From Pseudomonas versuta (GTDB taxonomy: Bacteria > Pseudomonadota > Gammaproteobacteria > Pseudomonadales > Pseudomonadaceae): a stretch of DNA of 64,000 bases. Under the pieces are notes generated by a model, which was not told the DNA's origin, did no database searches, and saw only the letters and a list, made by a program, of their open reading frames with translations. Each line of letters starts with the position of its first letter. Position 1 is the stretch's first letter. Positions 27,786-36,864 of the stretch are shown here, piece by piece. The stretch is from positions 4,792,001 to 4,856,000 of the forward strand of contig NZ_CP012676.1 in NCBI RefSeq assembly GCF_001294575.1, read 5' to 3'. The position numbers were made by a program, and so were the translations under genes.

Positions 27786-28604
27786 TTATTGACCCAGTTG
27801 TTCGGCCATTTCGGCCGAGCGGTGCGCGGCGGCACTCAATGCTTTTTCGACCGTGGTTGCAAAACCGTCGGCCTGGAATGATTTGATCGCAGCTTCGGTA
27901 GTGCCGGCGGGGGAGGTTACGCGGCGGCGCAACTCACCAGCATCGACATCGCTGCTCACGGCCATGTACGCGGCCCCCAGAGCCGTTTGCTCGGCAAGCT
28001 GCCTGGCCACTTCGCGTGGCAGGCCGAGCTTGACTCCGGCGTCGGTCATGGCTTCGATCAGCAGGAAGAAATACGCAGGGCCGCTGCCGGAAACCGCAGT
28101 CACGGCATCGATCTGCGCTTCGGTATCGACCCAGACTGCAATCCCGACGGCTGACAACAAGTCTTCAGCCTGTTGACGCTGTTCGCCAGTAACGGCAGCG
28201 GTGGCGAACAAGCCGCTCACACCTTTACCGAGCAAAGCGGGGGTGTTGGGCATGCAGCGAACCAACGGCTGGTTGCCCAGCCAGTTTTGCAGGCTGTCGC
28301 AGGTGATGCCGGCGGCAATTGAAATCAGCAACTGGTGCGGTTTGAGATGCGCCCGCAGATCCTGGCACACGGCTTTCATGACTTGAGGCTTGACCGCGAT
28401 AACAATCACGTCAGCGTCCTTGACCGCCTGCCCATTGTCGGCAAACAGTTCGATACCGTGCTCGGCTGAGACCCTGGCCCGGGTTTCGGCGCCCGGATCG
28501 CTGGCGCGGATGAGCGAAACATCCAGACCTTTGGCCAGCAGGCCGCCGATCAGGCTGGAAGCCATGTTACCGGCCCCGATAAAGGCAATACGCATGTTGC
28601 TCAT
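27786..28604 (-). CDS. proC: Pyrroline-5-carboxylate reductase
   Basis: Final enzyme of proline synthesis, 272 aa. The NAD(P)H-binding motif IAFIGAGNMASSLIGG is at residues 6-21. The substrate and dimer region shows AVSGSGPAYFFLLIEAM (~160-177) and RRRVTSPAGTTEAA (~220-233), the ProC signature. It is 33 bp downstream of yggS, a near-universal pairing in proteobacteria. Confidence 0.97.
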   Translation of the reverse strand: MSNMRIAFIGAGNMASSLIGGLLAKGLDVSLIRASDPGAETRARVSAEHGIELFADNGQAVKDADVIVIAVKPQVMKAVCQDLRAHLKPHQLLISIAAGITCDSLQNWLGNQPLVRCMPNTPALLGKGVSGLFATAAVTGEQRQQAEDLLSAVGIAVWVDTEAQIDAVTAVSGSGPAYFFLLIEAMTDAGVKLGLPREVARQLAEQTALGAAYMAVSSDVDAGELRRRVTSPAGTTEAAIKSFQADGFATTVEKALSAAAHRSAEMAEQLGQ

Positions 28605-28637
28605 AACAGATCCTTATAAAAATTGAGGTCGGTCTTA

Positions 28638-29324
28638 TCAGGCCTGGCCGTAATCGCGGGCACCAAACAGCGCGGTACCAATTCGCACCCAGGTGGCGCC
28701 TTGGGCAATGGCCGACTCCAGATCGTGGCTCATGCCCATGGAAAGCGTATCGAGCCCCAGGTTCAGGCTTTGTTGCAGATCACGTACTGTCGCAAAGGCG
28801 GCGTCCTGCTCGGCGCGGTTTTCAGTGGGCTCCGGTATGGCCATCAGGCCGCGCAACTTCAAGCGCGGCAAGGCGTTGATGGCGGCGGCCAGCGCAGGCA
28901 AATCCTGCGGGGTGCAGCCGGACTTGCTGGCTTCACCACTGACGTTGACCTGAATGCAGATATTGAGCGGCTCCAGATCAGCCGGGCGCTGTTCGGACAA
29001 GCGCTGGGCAATTTTCAGACGGTCCACAGAGTGCACCCACGAAAAATGCTCGGCGATCTCGCGCGTCTTGTTCGATTGAATGGGGCCGATGAAGTGCCAA
29101 CTCAAGGGCAGGTCGGCTAATTCGACCTGTTTGGCGCGGGCCTCTTGCAGGTAGTTTTCGCCAAAGTCGCGAACCCCGGCGGCATAGGCCTCGCGCAGCG
29201 CTGCAGCGGGTTTGGTCTTGCTGACCGCGAGTAAGTGAATGCTCGTTACATCACGTTGCACAGCCAGTGCCGCGGCACGGATGCGCGCCTCAACTTCAGC
29301 GATGTTGTCAGCTATCGTGGACAT
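28638..29324 (-). CDS. YggS-family pyridoxal phosphate homeostasis protein
   Basis: PLP-binding protein of 228 aa with an alanine-racemase-like barrel. The PLP Lys is in LLAVSKTKP near residue 36; HFIGPIQSNKTREI (~77-90) and SMGMSHDLESAI near the C-terminus bind phosphate. The family keeps PLP levels and vitamin B6 balance and has no catalytic turnover. It is first in the leftward operon with proC and divergent from pilT with only ~57 bp between starts. Confidence 0.94.
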   Translation of the reverse strand: MSTIADNIAEVEARIRAAALAVQRDVTSIHLLAVSKTKPAAALREAYAAGVRDFGENYLQEARAKQVELADLPLSWHFIGPIQSNKTREIAEHFSWVHSVDRLKIAQRLSEQRPADLEPLNICIQVNVSGEASKSGCTPQDLPALAAAINALPRLKLRGLMAIPEPTENRAEQDAAFATVRDLQQSLNLGLDTLSMGMSHDLESAIAQGATWVRIGTALFGARDYGQA

Positions 29325-29381
29325 TCGTTTAAGCCCGCCGTTGTGAAAGTCTGCGGCATTCTACTGGAATTGGGAGGGGGG

Positions 29382-30374
29382 ATGGATATCGCCGACCTGT
29401 TGGCATTCAGCGCCGGTCACGGCGCTTCGGACTTGCACCTGTCAGCGGGTGTAGTGCCCATGCTGCGGGTCGATGGTGAGATGCAGCGTAGCGGGCTTCC
29501 GGTGTTGGCACCTGAGCAGGTGCGGGCGCTAGTGCACAGCGTGATGACCCAGGCGCAACGCAGCGAGTTTGAGACCGGGCGCGAAGCCGATTTTTCTTGT
29601 GAAGTGGCTGGGCTGGGCCGGTTCCGGGTCAATGCCTTTGAACAACAGCGTGGCGCGGGGGCGGTGTTTCGCAGCATTGCTCAAGTGATACCGAGCCTTG
29701 AGTCACTTGGGCTGGGTGAGGTGTTCAGGCGGATTTGCCACCTGTCTCACGGTCTGGTCCTGGTGACCGGTGCCACTGGCTCCGGTAAATCGACGACCCT
29801 GGCTGCGATGATCGACCACCTTAACAGTACCCGCCAGCAGCACATTCTCAGCATTGAAGACCCGATTGAATTCATCCACGAACCTCGCCAGAGCCTGATC
29901 AACCAGCGTGAAGTGCACCGTGACACCCACAGTTTTGCCGCTGCGTTGCGCTCGGCGCTGCGAGAAGACCCGGACGTGATCATGCTGGGCGAAATGCGCG
30001 ACCTCGAGACCATCCGGCTGGCACTGACTGCGGCGGAAACCGGGCACCTGGTATTGGCCACGCTGCATACCTCTTCGGCGACCAGGACCATTGACCGGGT
30101 GGTGGATGTGTTCCCGGCAGAAGAAAAGGCCATGGTGCGCACCATGCTGTCTGAATCACTGCAGGCGGTGATTTCCCAGACGCTGGTCAAGAAAGTTGGC
30201 GGGGGCAGGGTTGCGGCTCACGAGATCATGCTGGCAACGCCTGCAATCAGGAACCTGATACGGGAAAACAAGGTTGCGCAGATGGTTTCTGCGATCCAGA
30301 CCGGCGCAGCCGTTGGCATGCAGACGCTGGAGATGAGCCTGAAAAAGCTGAGGGGGGCGGGGATAATTTGTTGA
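29382..30374 (+). CDS. pilT: Twitching motility ATPase PilT (short C-terminus)
   Basis: Type IV pilus retraction ATPase of 330 aa. The motor motifs are intact: Walker A GATGSGKSTT (~130), an Asp-box around EDPIEF and the VHRDT stretch, Walker B MLGEMRDLET (~205) and the His box TGHLVLATLHT. The hexamer-contact motif AIRNLIREN is present. The protein stops at GAGIIC, about 14 residues before the end of P. aeruginosa PilT as I remember it. The ATG at 29382 gives the family N-terminus MDIADLLAFS; a 49-codon upstream extension is antisense to yggS and rejected. pilU, normally next, is absent. Confidence 0.93.
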   Translation: MDIADLLAFSAGHGASDLHLSAGVVPMLRVDGEMQRSGLPVLAPEQVRALVHSVMTQAQRSEFETGREADFSCEVAGLGRFRVNAFEQQRGAGAVFRSIAQVIPSLESLGLGEVFRRICHLSHGLVLVTGATGSGKSTTLAAMIDHLNSTRQQHILSIEDPIEFIHEPRQSLINQREVHRDTHSFAAALRSALREDPDVIMLGEMRDLETIRLALTAAETGHLVLATLHTSSATRTIDRVVDVFPAEEKAMVRTMLSESLQAVISQTLVKKVGGGRVAAHEIMLATPAIRNLIRENKVAQMVSAIQTGAAVGMQTLEMSLKKLRGAGIIC

Positions 30375-30381
30375 AGCAACC

Positions 30382-30413
30382 CTTGTGGAAGCTGGCAATC
30401 CAGCTTCCACAAG
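30382..30413. terminator. Hairpin between pilT and the NlpC/P60 gene
   Basis: Inverted repeat CTTGTGGAAGCTGG / CCAGCTTCCACAAG with a 4-base loop, between converging genes. It resembles a degenerate GTGGGAGCTGGC REP unit; no U-run is present. Confidence 0.55.
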
Positions 30414-30428
30414 ATCAGGAAAGACAGC

Positions 30429-31088
30429 TTAGCGCTGGACAACCTGCAGACTGGTTTTCTCTTTCGGCAGTACGCGCTTGGCGACTACGTAGTGGCTCTG
30501 CCAGTAAGGCTTTTTAAGGGTGTCGATGGTGACCGACTTGCCGCGACGTGGTGCATGGATAAACCGGTCGTTGCCCAGGTAGATGGCGACGTGATTAACC
30601 TTGCGACTCTTGATGTTGAAGAACAGCAGGTCGCCGGGTTTCAGATCCTTGCGTTCGACCTTTTGCCCGTGGCCGCTGGCCATTTCGCTGGAGGTACGTG
30701 GCAAATCAACCGCTGCGACGTCATTAAAGGCGTATTTGACCAGCCCGCTGCAATCAAACCCTTTACTTGGGCTGCTGCCGCCCCAACGATACGGGGTGCC
30801 CAACACGTTTACGGCGCGGCTCAATACCGTGCTGCTTTGCTTGTTGGCGGCGGCCAGCGAAGCGGTCGCAATTTTGCCCGGGGCTTTGCGATGAGCTTTG
30901 CTGGACGCTGGACGTGCTACGGTTTTGTTGGTGGTCTTGCTGTTAGTGGCAACAAAAGCAGCGCCCGCAGATGATTTTGCGGTGTAGCCAGTGAAGCCCG
31001 AAGGAAGATGTTGCTCACGATTGGTGGCGTGGGCGGCCAGTGGCATTAATAGGCAAATGGTTAGCCATGTCTTGAATATAGGACGCAT
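30429..31088 (-). CDS. C40 (NlpC/P60) cell-wall peptidase
   Basis: Secreted peptidase of 219 aa. Residues 1-21 form a signal peptide ending LAAHA. A Ser/Thr/Lys-rich linker of ~70 residues follows. The NlpC/P60 domain occupies the last ~130 residues with catalytic Cys in FDCSGLV, catalytic His in NHVAIYLG and a third polar residue near RFIHAP. It should cleave peptidoglycan stem-peptide bonds in the periplasm. No lipobox is seen, unlike some family members. It converges with pilT; the physical link to pilus assembly is unproven. Confidence 0.92.
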   Translation of the reverse strand: MRPIFKTWLTICLLMPLAAHATNREQHLPSGFTGYTAKSSAGAAFVATNSKTTNKTVARPASSKAHRKAPGKIATASLAAANKQSSTVLSRAVNVLGTPYRWGGSSPSKGFDCSGLVKYAFNDVAAVDLPRTSSEMASGHGQKVERKDLKPGDLLFFNIKSRKVNHVAIYLGNDRFIHAPRRGKSVTIDTLKKPYWQSHYVVAKRVLPKEKTSLQVVQR

Positions 31089-31340
31089 TCGGCAGGGCTC
31101 TATGATGGTAAGCGCGAAACTTTATAACAGCTTTTTTGTCCTTTCTCAGTCCGTTTGTCGATTGGACCCTGGGGTCAAAAAGCATAAATGTGCTGGCAAA
31201 ATGTCGCATGCCAACAGTGCAGGTCAGGTGGTACAAGGCTTTGCGTCATTTTTTGTAAGACACTTTTACCGGTTGCGAGACAGTAAAAAAGTCACAAAAA
31301 AATTCACAATATTTTTCTATCAGCACCAAAGAGGGCATTT

Positions 31341-31757
31341 ATGAGCGGCTATCGAGACGATGTACAACGCGATACCCACAGCAAGGTGCTGGGTTATTTG
31401 CTGTGGATTTTTGGTTTTCTGGGGGCGCATCGCTTCTATTACGGCAAGCCGGTGACCGGGACGATCTGGTTTTTTACCCTGGGCTTGTTGGGTATTGGCT
31501 GGCTGATCGACCTGTTCCTGATCCCGAGCATGGATCGCGAAGCCGATCTGCGCTTTACCTCGGGTGATACCGATTACAGCGTGGCCTGGATTCTGCTGAC
31601 CTTCCTGGGTGTATTCGGGGTGCACCGCATGTACATGGGCAAATGGATCACCGGGATCATCTACCTCTTTACCGGCGGTTTGTTTCTGGTCGGTATCCTT
31701 TACGACTTCTGGACCCTGAACGAACAGATTTCGATCAAGAACGCCGAGCGTCGTTAA
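31341..31757 (+). CDS. TM2-domain (NINE-type) membrane protein
   Basis: Protein of 138 aa with two TM2-like units in tandem: GFLGAHRFYYGKPVTGTIW (~25-43) and GVFGVHRMYMGKWITGIIY (~93-111), each with a following hydrophobic helix and Gly-rich turn. Four transmembrane segments are expected. The family has no defined function. A start with AGAGGGCATTT upstream is adequate. The upstream 252-bp gap is AT-rich (31260-31320) and probably holds its promoter. A REPIN follows. Confidence 0.88.
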   Translation: MSGYRDDVQRDTHSKVLGYLLWIFGFLGAHRFYYGKPVTGTIWFFTLGLLGIGWLIDLFLIPSMDREADLRFTSGDTDYSVAWILLTFLGVFGVHRMYMGKWITGIIYLFTGGLFLVGILYDFWTLNEQISIKNAERR

Positions 31758-31774
31758 CAAACACCGCAAAACAG

Positions 31775-31835
31775 GCAGGAGCGAGCCTGCTCGATCTTTT
31801 AAACGATCAAAAGATCACGGCAGGCTCGCTCCTGC
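31775..31835. repeat. REPIN (GAGCGAGC type) between TM2 gene and pyrC'
   Basis: Arms GCAGGAGCGAGCCTGCTCG and the complement CAGGCTCGCTCCTGC; the middle has a second inverted repeat GATCTTTT / AAAAGATC. It separates converging genes and may serve as a bidirectional terminator. Confidence 0.85.
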
Positions 31836-31841
31836 AGATGC

Positions 31842-33113
31842 TTAGCCTTCGTAGCTGATCCGGCCATCCACCAGCGTGTAACGCACCGCACTTGGCAAGC
31901 AATGGCCAAGGAACGGGCAGTTATCGCCTTTGGAAAGCCATTTTTCACCGGCCACGGTCGAAGCTGCCGGGTCAAACAGCACCAGGTCCGCAGCGCTACC
32001 TACGCCCAGGCGTCCGGCCGGCAGGCGCAAGGCTTCAGCCGGGCCAGCGCTCAGGCGAGCGAGCAAGGTCGGCAGGTCCAGCAAGCCGTCTTCTACCAGT
32101 GTCATCGCCAGCGGCAACAACAATTCGACGCTACTCATGCCAGGTTCGGTCGCACCGAACGGTGCAAGTTTGGCATCGCGCTCGTGGGGCTGGTGATGGC
32201 TGGAGATGGCTTGCACCACACCCGATCTCACGGCCTCGCGCAAACCGTCGCGGTCGGCGCGGGTCCGCAACGGCGGTTGCACGTGGTACAGACTGGAGAA
32301 ATCCACCAGCGCTTCGTCGGTCAGGATCAACTGGTACAGCGCCACATCGGCCGTCACGCGCAAGCCGCGCGCCTGAGCCTGGGCGATCAGGGCTACGCCA
32401 CGGGCACTGGTCAGCTGGCTGAAGTGAGCGCGCACGCCACTTTGCTCAACCAGCAGCAGATCACGGGCCAGAGCCACGGTTTCGGCGGTTTCAGGGATCC
32501 CCGGCAAGCCGCGGAAGGCCGCCATCGGACCGTCGTGGGCGATACCGCCTTCAGCCAGATCGCGATCCTGGGAATGGAAAATCACCGTCAGGTCGAAGGT
32601 GGCGGCGTATTCCAGCGCCCGGCACAGGGTGCGGGTGTTGGTGAAGCTGCTGAGGCCGTTGCCGAAGGCGACACAGCCTGCGTCACGCAGGGCGATCAAT
32701 TCGGCCAGCTGCTCGCCTTCCAGGCCCTTGCTCAGCGCACCAATCGGGAACACCTTGCAGTTTCCGGCTTCGCGGGCGCGGTCCAGGATCAGCTCGGCGA
32801 CGGCCGAGGTGTCCAGTACCGGTTTGGTCTGTGGCGGGCAGCACAGGCTGGTCACACCACCGGCTGCGGCAGCCCGGGTTTCGCTGGCGATGGTGCCTTT
32901 GCGGCTGTAGCCCGGCTCACGCAGGGCGACGTTCAGGTCAACCAGCCCCGGGGCGGCCACCAGGCCCTTGGCCTCGATGGTTTGAGTCGGGGTAAAACCT
33001 GCCGGGGCCGCGCCAATGGCGATGATTTTGCCGGCTTCCAGATGCAGATCGGTCACTTGATCCAGCTTGCTGCCCGGATCAATCACACGGGCGCCGAGAA
33101 TGCTGAGCTTCAC
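31842..33113 (-). CDS. pyrC': Dihydroorotase-like protein PyrC' (non-catalytic ATCase subunit)
   Basis: Amidohydrolase-fold protein of 423 aa. Where active dihydroorotases have the zinc motif DxHxHxR, this one reads [11 protein letters not shown] (~60-70), so both His ligands are gone. In Pseudomonas such a protein (PyrC' or PyrX) is known to be catalytically dead and to form a dodecamer with PyrB, which needs it for assembly and activity. The gene start overlaps the pyrB stop by 4 bp, fixing a 1:1 translational link. A true dihydroorotase must be encoded elsewhere. Confidence 0.95.
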   Translation of the reverse strand: MKLSILGARVIDPGSKLDQVTDLHLEAGKIIAIGAAPAGFTPTQTIEAKGLVAAPGLVDLNVALREPGYSRKGTIASETRAAAAGGVTSLCCPPQTKPVLDTSAVAELILDRAREAGNCKVFPIGALSKGLEGEQLAELIALRDAGCVAFGNGLSSFTNTRTLCRALEYAATFDLTVIFHSQDRDLAEGGIAHDGPMAAFRGLPGIPETAETVALARDLLLVEQSGVRAHFSQLTSARGVALIAQAQARGLRVTADVALYQLILTDEALVDFSSLYHVQPPLRTRADRDGLREAVRSGVVQAISSHHQPHERDAKLAPFGATEPGMSSVELLLPLAMTLVEDGLLDLPTLLARLSAGPAEALRLPAGRLGVGSAADLVLFDPAASTVAGEKWLSKGDNCPFLGHCLPSAVRYTLVDGRISYEG

Positions 33114-34114
33114 TGGGCGTTCTCCTGTTCGAATTGGCGCTGGGCCGTTTGCCCGCTCATGGTCATGGACAACACCGCCATACGCACGGCAATGCCGTAG
33201 GTCACCTGGTTGAGAATCACCGAATGCGGGCCGTCGGCCACCGCCGACTCAATCTCCACGCCACGGTTGATCGGCCCCGGGTGCATCACGATGCAATCGG
33301 GCTTGGCACCCGCCAGGCGGGCAGTGGTCAGGCCGAACAGGCGGTAGAACTCGCCTTCGCTCGGCAGCAGGCCGCCGGACATGCGCTCGCGCTGCAGGCG
33401 CAGCATGATCACCACGTCGACGTCTTTCAGGCCTTCGGTCATGTCGGTGTAGACCTTGACCCCGTATTGCTCGATACCGATCGGCAGCAGGGTTTTCGGT
33501 GCAATGACACGGATGTCCGGGCAGCCCAGGGTTTTGAGGGCGATCATGTTCGAGCGCGCGACCCGCGAGTGCAGGATGTCGCCGACGATGGCCACCGACA
33601 GATTTTCGAAGCCGCCCTTGTGGCGACGGATCGTCAGCATGTCGAGCATGCCCTGGGTCGGGTGCGCGTGCCGGCCGTCGCCGCCGTTGATGATCGCCAC
33701 CTGCGGGCACACATGTTCGGCAATGAAGTGCGCGGCACCGGAGTCGCCGTGGCGCACCACGAACATGTCGGCGGCCATGGCTTCAAGGTTGCGCAGGGTG
33801 TCGAGCAGGGTTTCGCCCTTGCTCGCGGACGACGTCGACACATTGAGTGTGATCACGTCGGCGGACAGACGCTGGGCGGCCATTTCAAAGGTGGTGCGGG
33901 TGCGGGTGGAGTTTTCGAAGAACACATTGCATACGGTTTTGCCGCGTAGCAACGGGACCTTTTTCACCGCCCGGGCGCCGACTTCGAGGAACGAGTCGGC
34001 GGTATCGAGGATTTCAGTCAGCAACTCGCGGCGCAGTCCGTCAAGCGACAGAAAGTGGCGCAGCTGGCCCTGATCATTGAGCTGCAGCGGGCGCTTGGCG
34101 TCTATGGGCGTCAT
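33110..34114 (-). CDS. pyrB: Aspartate carbamoyltransferase catalytic subunit
   Basis: Enzyme of 334 aa for the committed step of pyrimidine synthesis, joining carbamoyl phosphate and aspartate. The carbamoyl phosphate site [12 protein letters not shown] is near residue 66, and [11 protein letters not shown] near residue 282 belongs to the aspartate domain. It has an N-terminal extension compared with E. coli PyrB, as in class A ATCases that pair with a DHOase-like partner. It overlaps pyrC' and follows pyrR by 12 bp. Confidence 0.97.
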   Translation of the reverse strand: MTPIDAKRPLQLNDQGQLRHFLSLDGLRRELLTEILDTADSFLEVGARAVKKVPLLRGKTVCNVFFENSTRTRTTFEMAAQRLSADVITLNVSTSSASKGETLLDTLRNLEAMAADMFVVRHGDSGAAHFIAEHVCPQVAIINGGDGRHAHPTQGMLDMLTIRRHKGGFENLSVAIVGDILHSRVARSNMIALKTLGCPDIRVIAPKTLLPIGIEQYGVKVYTDMTEGLKDVDVVIMLRLQRERMSGGLLPSEGEFYRLFGLTTARLAGAKPDCIVMHPGPINRGVEIESAVADGPHSVILNQVTYGIAVRMAVLSMTMSGQTAQRQFEQENAQ

Positions 34115-34126
34115 CGCAAAGGTCTC

Positions 34127-34630
34127 TTAGGCAAGGTCTTGGAGTTCGAGGGTCAGGGGTGTCGGGCCGGACAGTTTCACCCGCTCGGTCGGCTTCAGGG
34201 CCAGGGTCGCGCCCACCACGTCGGGCCGGATCGGCAGTTCGGCCGCGTCCAGATCCAGCAGGCTGACCAGCGTCACGCTGGCCGGTCGACCATAGTCGAA
34301 CAATTCATTGAGTGCGGCGCGGATGGTACGTCCGCTCATCAGCACGTCATCGATCAGGACCAGATGCTGGCCTTCGATTTCGAATGGCAGTTCAGAAGGG
34401 CGCACTTGCGGGTGCAGACCGTTCTGGCTGAAATCATCGCGGTAGAAAGACACATCCAGCGTGCCCAGTGGCGAGTCGCTGTCCAGGGCGCGCAGCAGTG
34501 CCTGAGCAACCCAGATACCGCCAGTGCGAATGCCAATGAAGCGTGGCTCGGTGATGCCGCGTCGAGCGAGATGGGCCTTGAGGTCCAGGGCCATCTGAGA
34601 AATCAGTTCAGCGGGAACAGGCAGGATCAT
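34127..34630 (-). CDS. pyrR: Pyrimidine regulatory protein / uracil phosphoribosyltransferase homologue PyrR
   Basis: Protein of 167 aa with the phosphoribosyltransferase fold. The PRPP-binding motif is [20 protein letters not shown] near residue 88, and FIGIRTGG is near residue 32. In Gram-positives PyrR attenuates pyr mRNA when UMP binds. In Pseudomonas PyrR controls the pyrBC' genes, but the mode is less settled. It is first of the pyrR-pyrB-pyrC' operon, and the hairpin just upstream (34646-34676) may be relevant. Confidence 0.94.
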   Translation of the reverse strand: MILPVPAELISQMALDLKAHLARRGITEPRFIGIRTGGIWVAQALLRALDSDSPLGTLDVSFYRDDFSQNGLHPQVRPSELPFEIEGQHLVLIDDVLMSGRTIRAALNELFDYGRPASVTLVSLLDLDAAELPIRPDVVGATLALKPTERVKLSGPTPLTLELQDLA

Positions 34631-34645
34631 GGTGGCTCCTTAAAA

Positions 34646-34676
34646 GGCCCGCGAAGCGAAGCGTGCAGCGGCGGGC
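34646..34676 (-). promoter_or_regulatory. Hairpin in the pyrR leader, possible attenuator or ruvX terminator
   Basis: On the minus strand GCCCGC and GCGGGC can pair around an 18-nt loop, followed by CTTTT and then the AAGGAG of pyrR. It lies in the 83-bp gap between ruvX and pyrR. It could terminate ruvX transcripts or act as a simple attenuator; no PyrR-binding loop was identified. Confidence 0.35.
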
Positions 34677-34713
34677 GCAAACAATGGGGCGCGTCAGTGA
34701 GGCAAACGCAGGG

Positions 34714-35166
34714 TCAGGCTTTGGATTGAGACGTGGCCAGGAACTCGTCGATCCAGCTTTGCAGCACCAGCCTGGCGGCAATGGCATCAACGGGGTTGTC
34801 ACGGAAACTGCCGCGCTGGCCGCCCTGGGCCATACGCTCGCCCTTGGCCTCAAAAGTGGTCAGGCGTTCATCGTGTTCGTAAGCGGGCAAATTGAAACGG
34901 CCATTGAGACGGTTGGCAAACTTTTTGGTCCGCGCGCAAAGCGGGCTTTCGGTGCCGTCCATGTTCAGGGGCTTGCCGACGATCAGCACATCGGGTTTCC
35001 ACTCTTTAATAAGCTTTTCGATTTCTTCCCACTTCGGAATGCCGTTCTCGGCTTTCAGATTGCACAGTTCACGGGCCTGGCCGGTGATCATCTGGCCAAC
35101 GGCGACCCCGATGGAACGGGTGCCAAAGTCGAAACCGAGCACTAGACGAATGTCGGGCCCGGCCAT
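34714..35166 (-). CDS. ruvX: Holliday junction resolvase-like protein RuvX (YqgF)
   Basis: RNase-H-fold nuclease of 150 aa. Acidic residues expected for the metal site are seen: Asp in [15 protein letters not shown], Glu in the YEHDERLTT region and Asp in NPVDAIAA. The family is linked to pre-16S rRNA 5' processing and to recombination intermediates. It overlaps the algH stop by one base (TAATG), so both are translated together, and lies upstream of pyrR. Confidence 0.94.
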   Translation of the reverse strand: MAGPDIRLVLGFDFGTRSIGVAVGQMITGQARELCNLKAENGIPKWEEIEKLIKEWKPDVLIVGKPLNMDGTESPLCARTKKFANRLNGRFNLPAYEHDERLTTFEAKGERMAQGGQRGSFRDNPVDAIAARLVLQSWIDEFLATSQSKA

Positions 35167-35738
35167 CAGGAATGGCCTGCTTGGGTGCTTAACAAATTGA
35201 GGTTCACTCCGAGGTGTTTGGCGGCGGCGTCGAGGCGCAACTCGCTAGAGGTTTCAAACAGCACGTGGGCTGAGTAGGGGCAGGTCAGCCAGGCATTGTC
35301 GGCCAGTTCGGCCTCCAGCTGGCCGGCATCCCACCCGGCATAGCCCAGGCAAATCAGGCTGCGTCGCGGCCCGCGCCCGTCAGCAATGCTGAACAGCACA
35401 TCGGCCGAGGTGCTCAGGGCCAGTCCGTCCTGCAGTTCGACGGTGGCGTCAAAGCTCATGCCGACCGGGTGCAATACAAAGCCGCGGTCAACCATCACCG
35501 GGCCGCCGCCGTAGATCGGTACGTGCTGGCACAACGGTGCAGAGGCTGTATCAGGGCGCAATTGCTCAAGAATGTCCGCCAGACTCAGATCCATTGGCCG
35601 GTTGATCACCAGGCCCATGGCACCATTGGCCGTGTGCTCGACGATGTAGGTCAAGGTATGTGCAAAGTTCGGGTCAGCCATGTGAGGCATGGCGATCAGG
35701 AAGTGATGCTTGAGGTAAGTCGGTGCGTGGTTTTTCAT
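35166..35738 (-). CDS. algH: YqgE/AlgH family protein
   Basis: Protein of 190 aa of UPF0301. The family motifs are [20 protein letters not shown] (~12-31) and [10 protein letters not shown] (~38-47), with FVLHP in the middle and [17 protein letters not shown] near 130. It was named AlgH in P. aeruginosa for an effect on alginate regulation, but its reaction is unknown. The start is MKNHAPTYL; a 12-codon upstream extension is less likely. It is paired with ruvX and follows tonB after a REPIN. Confidence 0.92.
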   Translation of the reverse strand: MKNHAPTYLKHHFLIAMPHMADPNFAHTLTYIVEHTANGAMGLVINRPMDLSLADILEQLRPDTASAPLCQHVPIYGGGPVMVDRGFVLHPVGMSFDATVELQDGLALSTSADVLFSIADGRGPRRSLICLGYAGWDAGQLEAELADNAWLTCPYSAHVLFETSSELRLDAAAKHLGVNLNLLSTQAGHS

Positions 35739-35802
35739 GAGCCTTAGTGTGGCGCTGGCAACGTGAACTGACAAGTTTGGCGGATGAAGATTGCGGCTTT
35801 CC

Positions 35803-35868
35803 TGCAGGAGCGAGCTTGCTCGCGAGATTTTGTGCGAACGACCGGTTCACCAACAGCTCGCTCCTGCA
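35803..35868. repeat. REPIN (GAGCGAGCTTGCTCGC type) between tonB and algH
   Basis: Arms TGCAGGAGCGAGCTTGCTCG and AGCTCGCTCCTGCA; one unit is shortened. Together with the long gap it separates tonB from the algH-ruvX pair. Confidence 0.8.
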
Positions 35869-35887
35869 CAGAATCTGAATGGCTGGC

Positions 35888-36787
35888 TCAGTTGCTCGAC
35901 AACCTGTCGCCTTGGGCAAACTTCCAGGTCCGGATGATCTCCAGCCGGTCGATGTCTGCCAGGTCCCCGGTGAATGGTGCAAAAGGTGCCGCCAGCCGTA
36001 CGATTCGTTGCGCCGCCTCGTCCAGCAGCGGTTGCCCGGAGGATTCAAGCACCAGCACTTCGTGCAGTGAACCGTCGCGATTGATCGACACCAGCAGCCG
36101 CAGCTTGCCGTAGATCTTTTCGCGACGCGCCTGTTCGGGGTAGTTGAGGTTGCCGACGCGTTCGATTTTCTTGCGCCAGTCCTCTTTGTACCAGGCACCC
36201 TTGTCGCGCATGGTCGAGGCCGCACTCATGCGGTAGATCTTCGGGCGCTTGGCGTATAGCTGCTGCTCGTTGGCCAGTTCGGCTTCGAGGCTGGATATTT
36301 CGCTGGACAGCTGCGAGCTGTCGAACGTGGGAATGTTGGCTTTGGGTGCCGCTTCGGTTTTGACCTTTTGCGGTTCGCGGGGCGCTTTGTTCGGTTTCGG
36401 TGCCACAGTGGTGACCGACGCCTTGGGCTTGGCCTGTGGCTGTTCCGGCCTGGCGGCCGGCGGTGGCGTGACCTTTTTAACCGTGTTGTCCTGGAACGGT
36501 GCGACCTCAGTGGTCTTGGGCACGGCTTTCTTGTCCAGCGTGCCGCTGCCTTGCTGATTGTCCTGCGCCAGGAAGTCAGCTTTGTCCGGGGCTTTTTCGC
36601 TTTTGAAGGTCGAGAGGGTGATTTCCAGGGTTTTGCTGATCTGCTTGGGCTCGCTCATGCTGAAACCCACACCCAGAATCACAGCGATATGAATCAGCGC
36701 CGCGACAAACAGGGTAAAACCGAGGCGATCAGCCGCGCGCACGCCTTTATGGCTGAGTTCGGGGGGCAGGTCGCTGGGGAGTGTCAT
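35888..36787 (-). CDS. tonB: TonB-family energy transducer
   Basis: Protein of 299 aa with an N-terminal membrane anchor (~22-42, FTLFVAALIHIAVILGVGF), a long Pro/Lys-rich periplasmic spacer and a C-terminal TonB domain (~205-290) with YPEQARREKIYGKLRLLV and the late segment IIRTWKFAQGD. It transmits proton-motive energy to outer-membrane receptors. In P. aeruginosa the gene here is tonB3, needed for twitching and pilus assembly, which fits the pil-chp neighbours. A perfect 17-bp inverted repeat ends 5 bp before the start codon and no clear Shine-Dalgarno is seen. Confidence 0.93.
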   Translation of the reverse strand: MTLPSDLPPELSHKGVRAADRLGFTLFVAALIHIAVILGVGFSMSEPKQISKTLEITLSTFKSEKAPDKADFLAQDNQQGSGTLDKKAVPKTTEVAPFQDNTVKKVTPPPAARPEQPQAKPKASVTTVAPKPNKAPREPQKVKTEAAPKANIPTFDSSQLSSEISSLEAELANEQQLYAKRPKIYRMSAASTMRDKGAWYKEDWRKKIERVGNLNYPEQARREKIYGKLRLLVSINRDGSLHEVLVLESSGQPLLDEAAQRIVRLAAPFAPFTGDLADIDRLEIIRTWKFAQGDRLSSN

Positions 36788-36792
36788 GACAG

Positions 36793-36848
36793 AAAGACCA
36801 ACATTGCGCGTTTCACAGGTCGCGCATGATAGCGCAATGTTGGTCTTT
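36793..36848. promoter_or_regulatory. 17-bp perfect inverted repeat between gshB and tonB
   Basis: Arms AAAGACCAACATTGCGC and GCGCAATGTTGGTCTTT, exact complements, enclose a 22-nt loop. On the minus strand the 3' arm ends with GGTCTTT and is followed by CTGTC and the tonB ATG. It could be the gshB terminator, a translation-blocking hairpin for tonB, or a protein binding site. Confidence 0.7.
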
Positions 36849-36864
36849 TACTGGCTGTTGCAGA

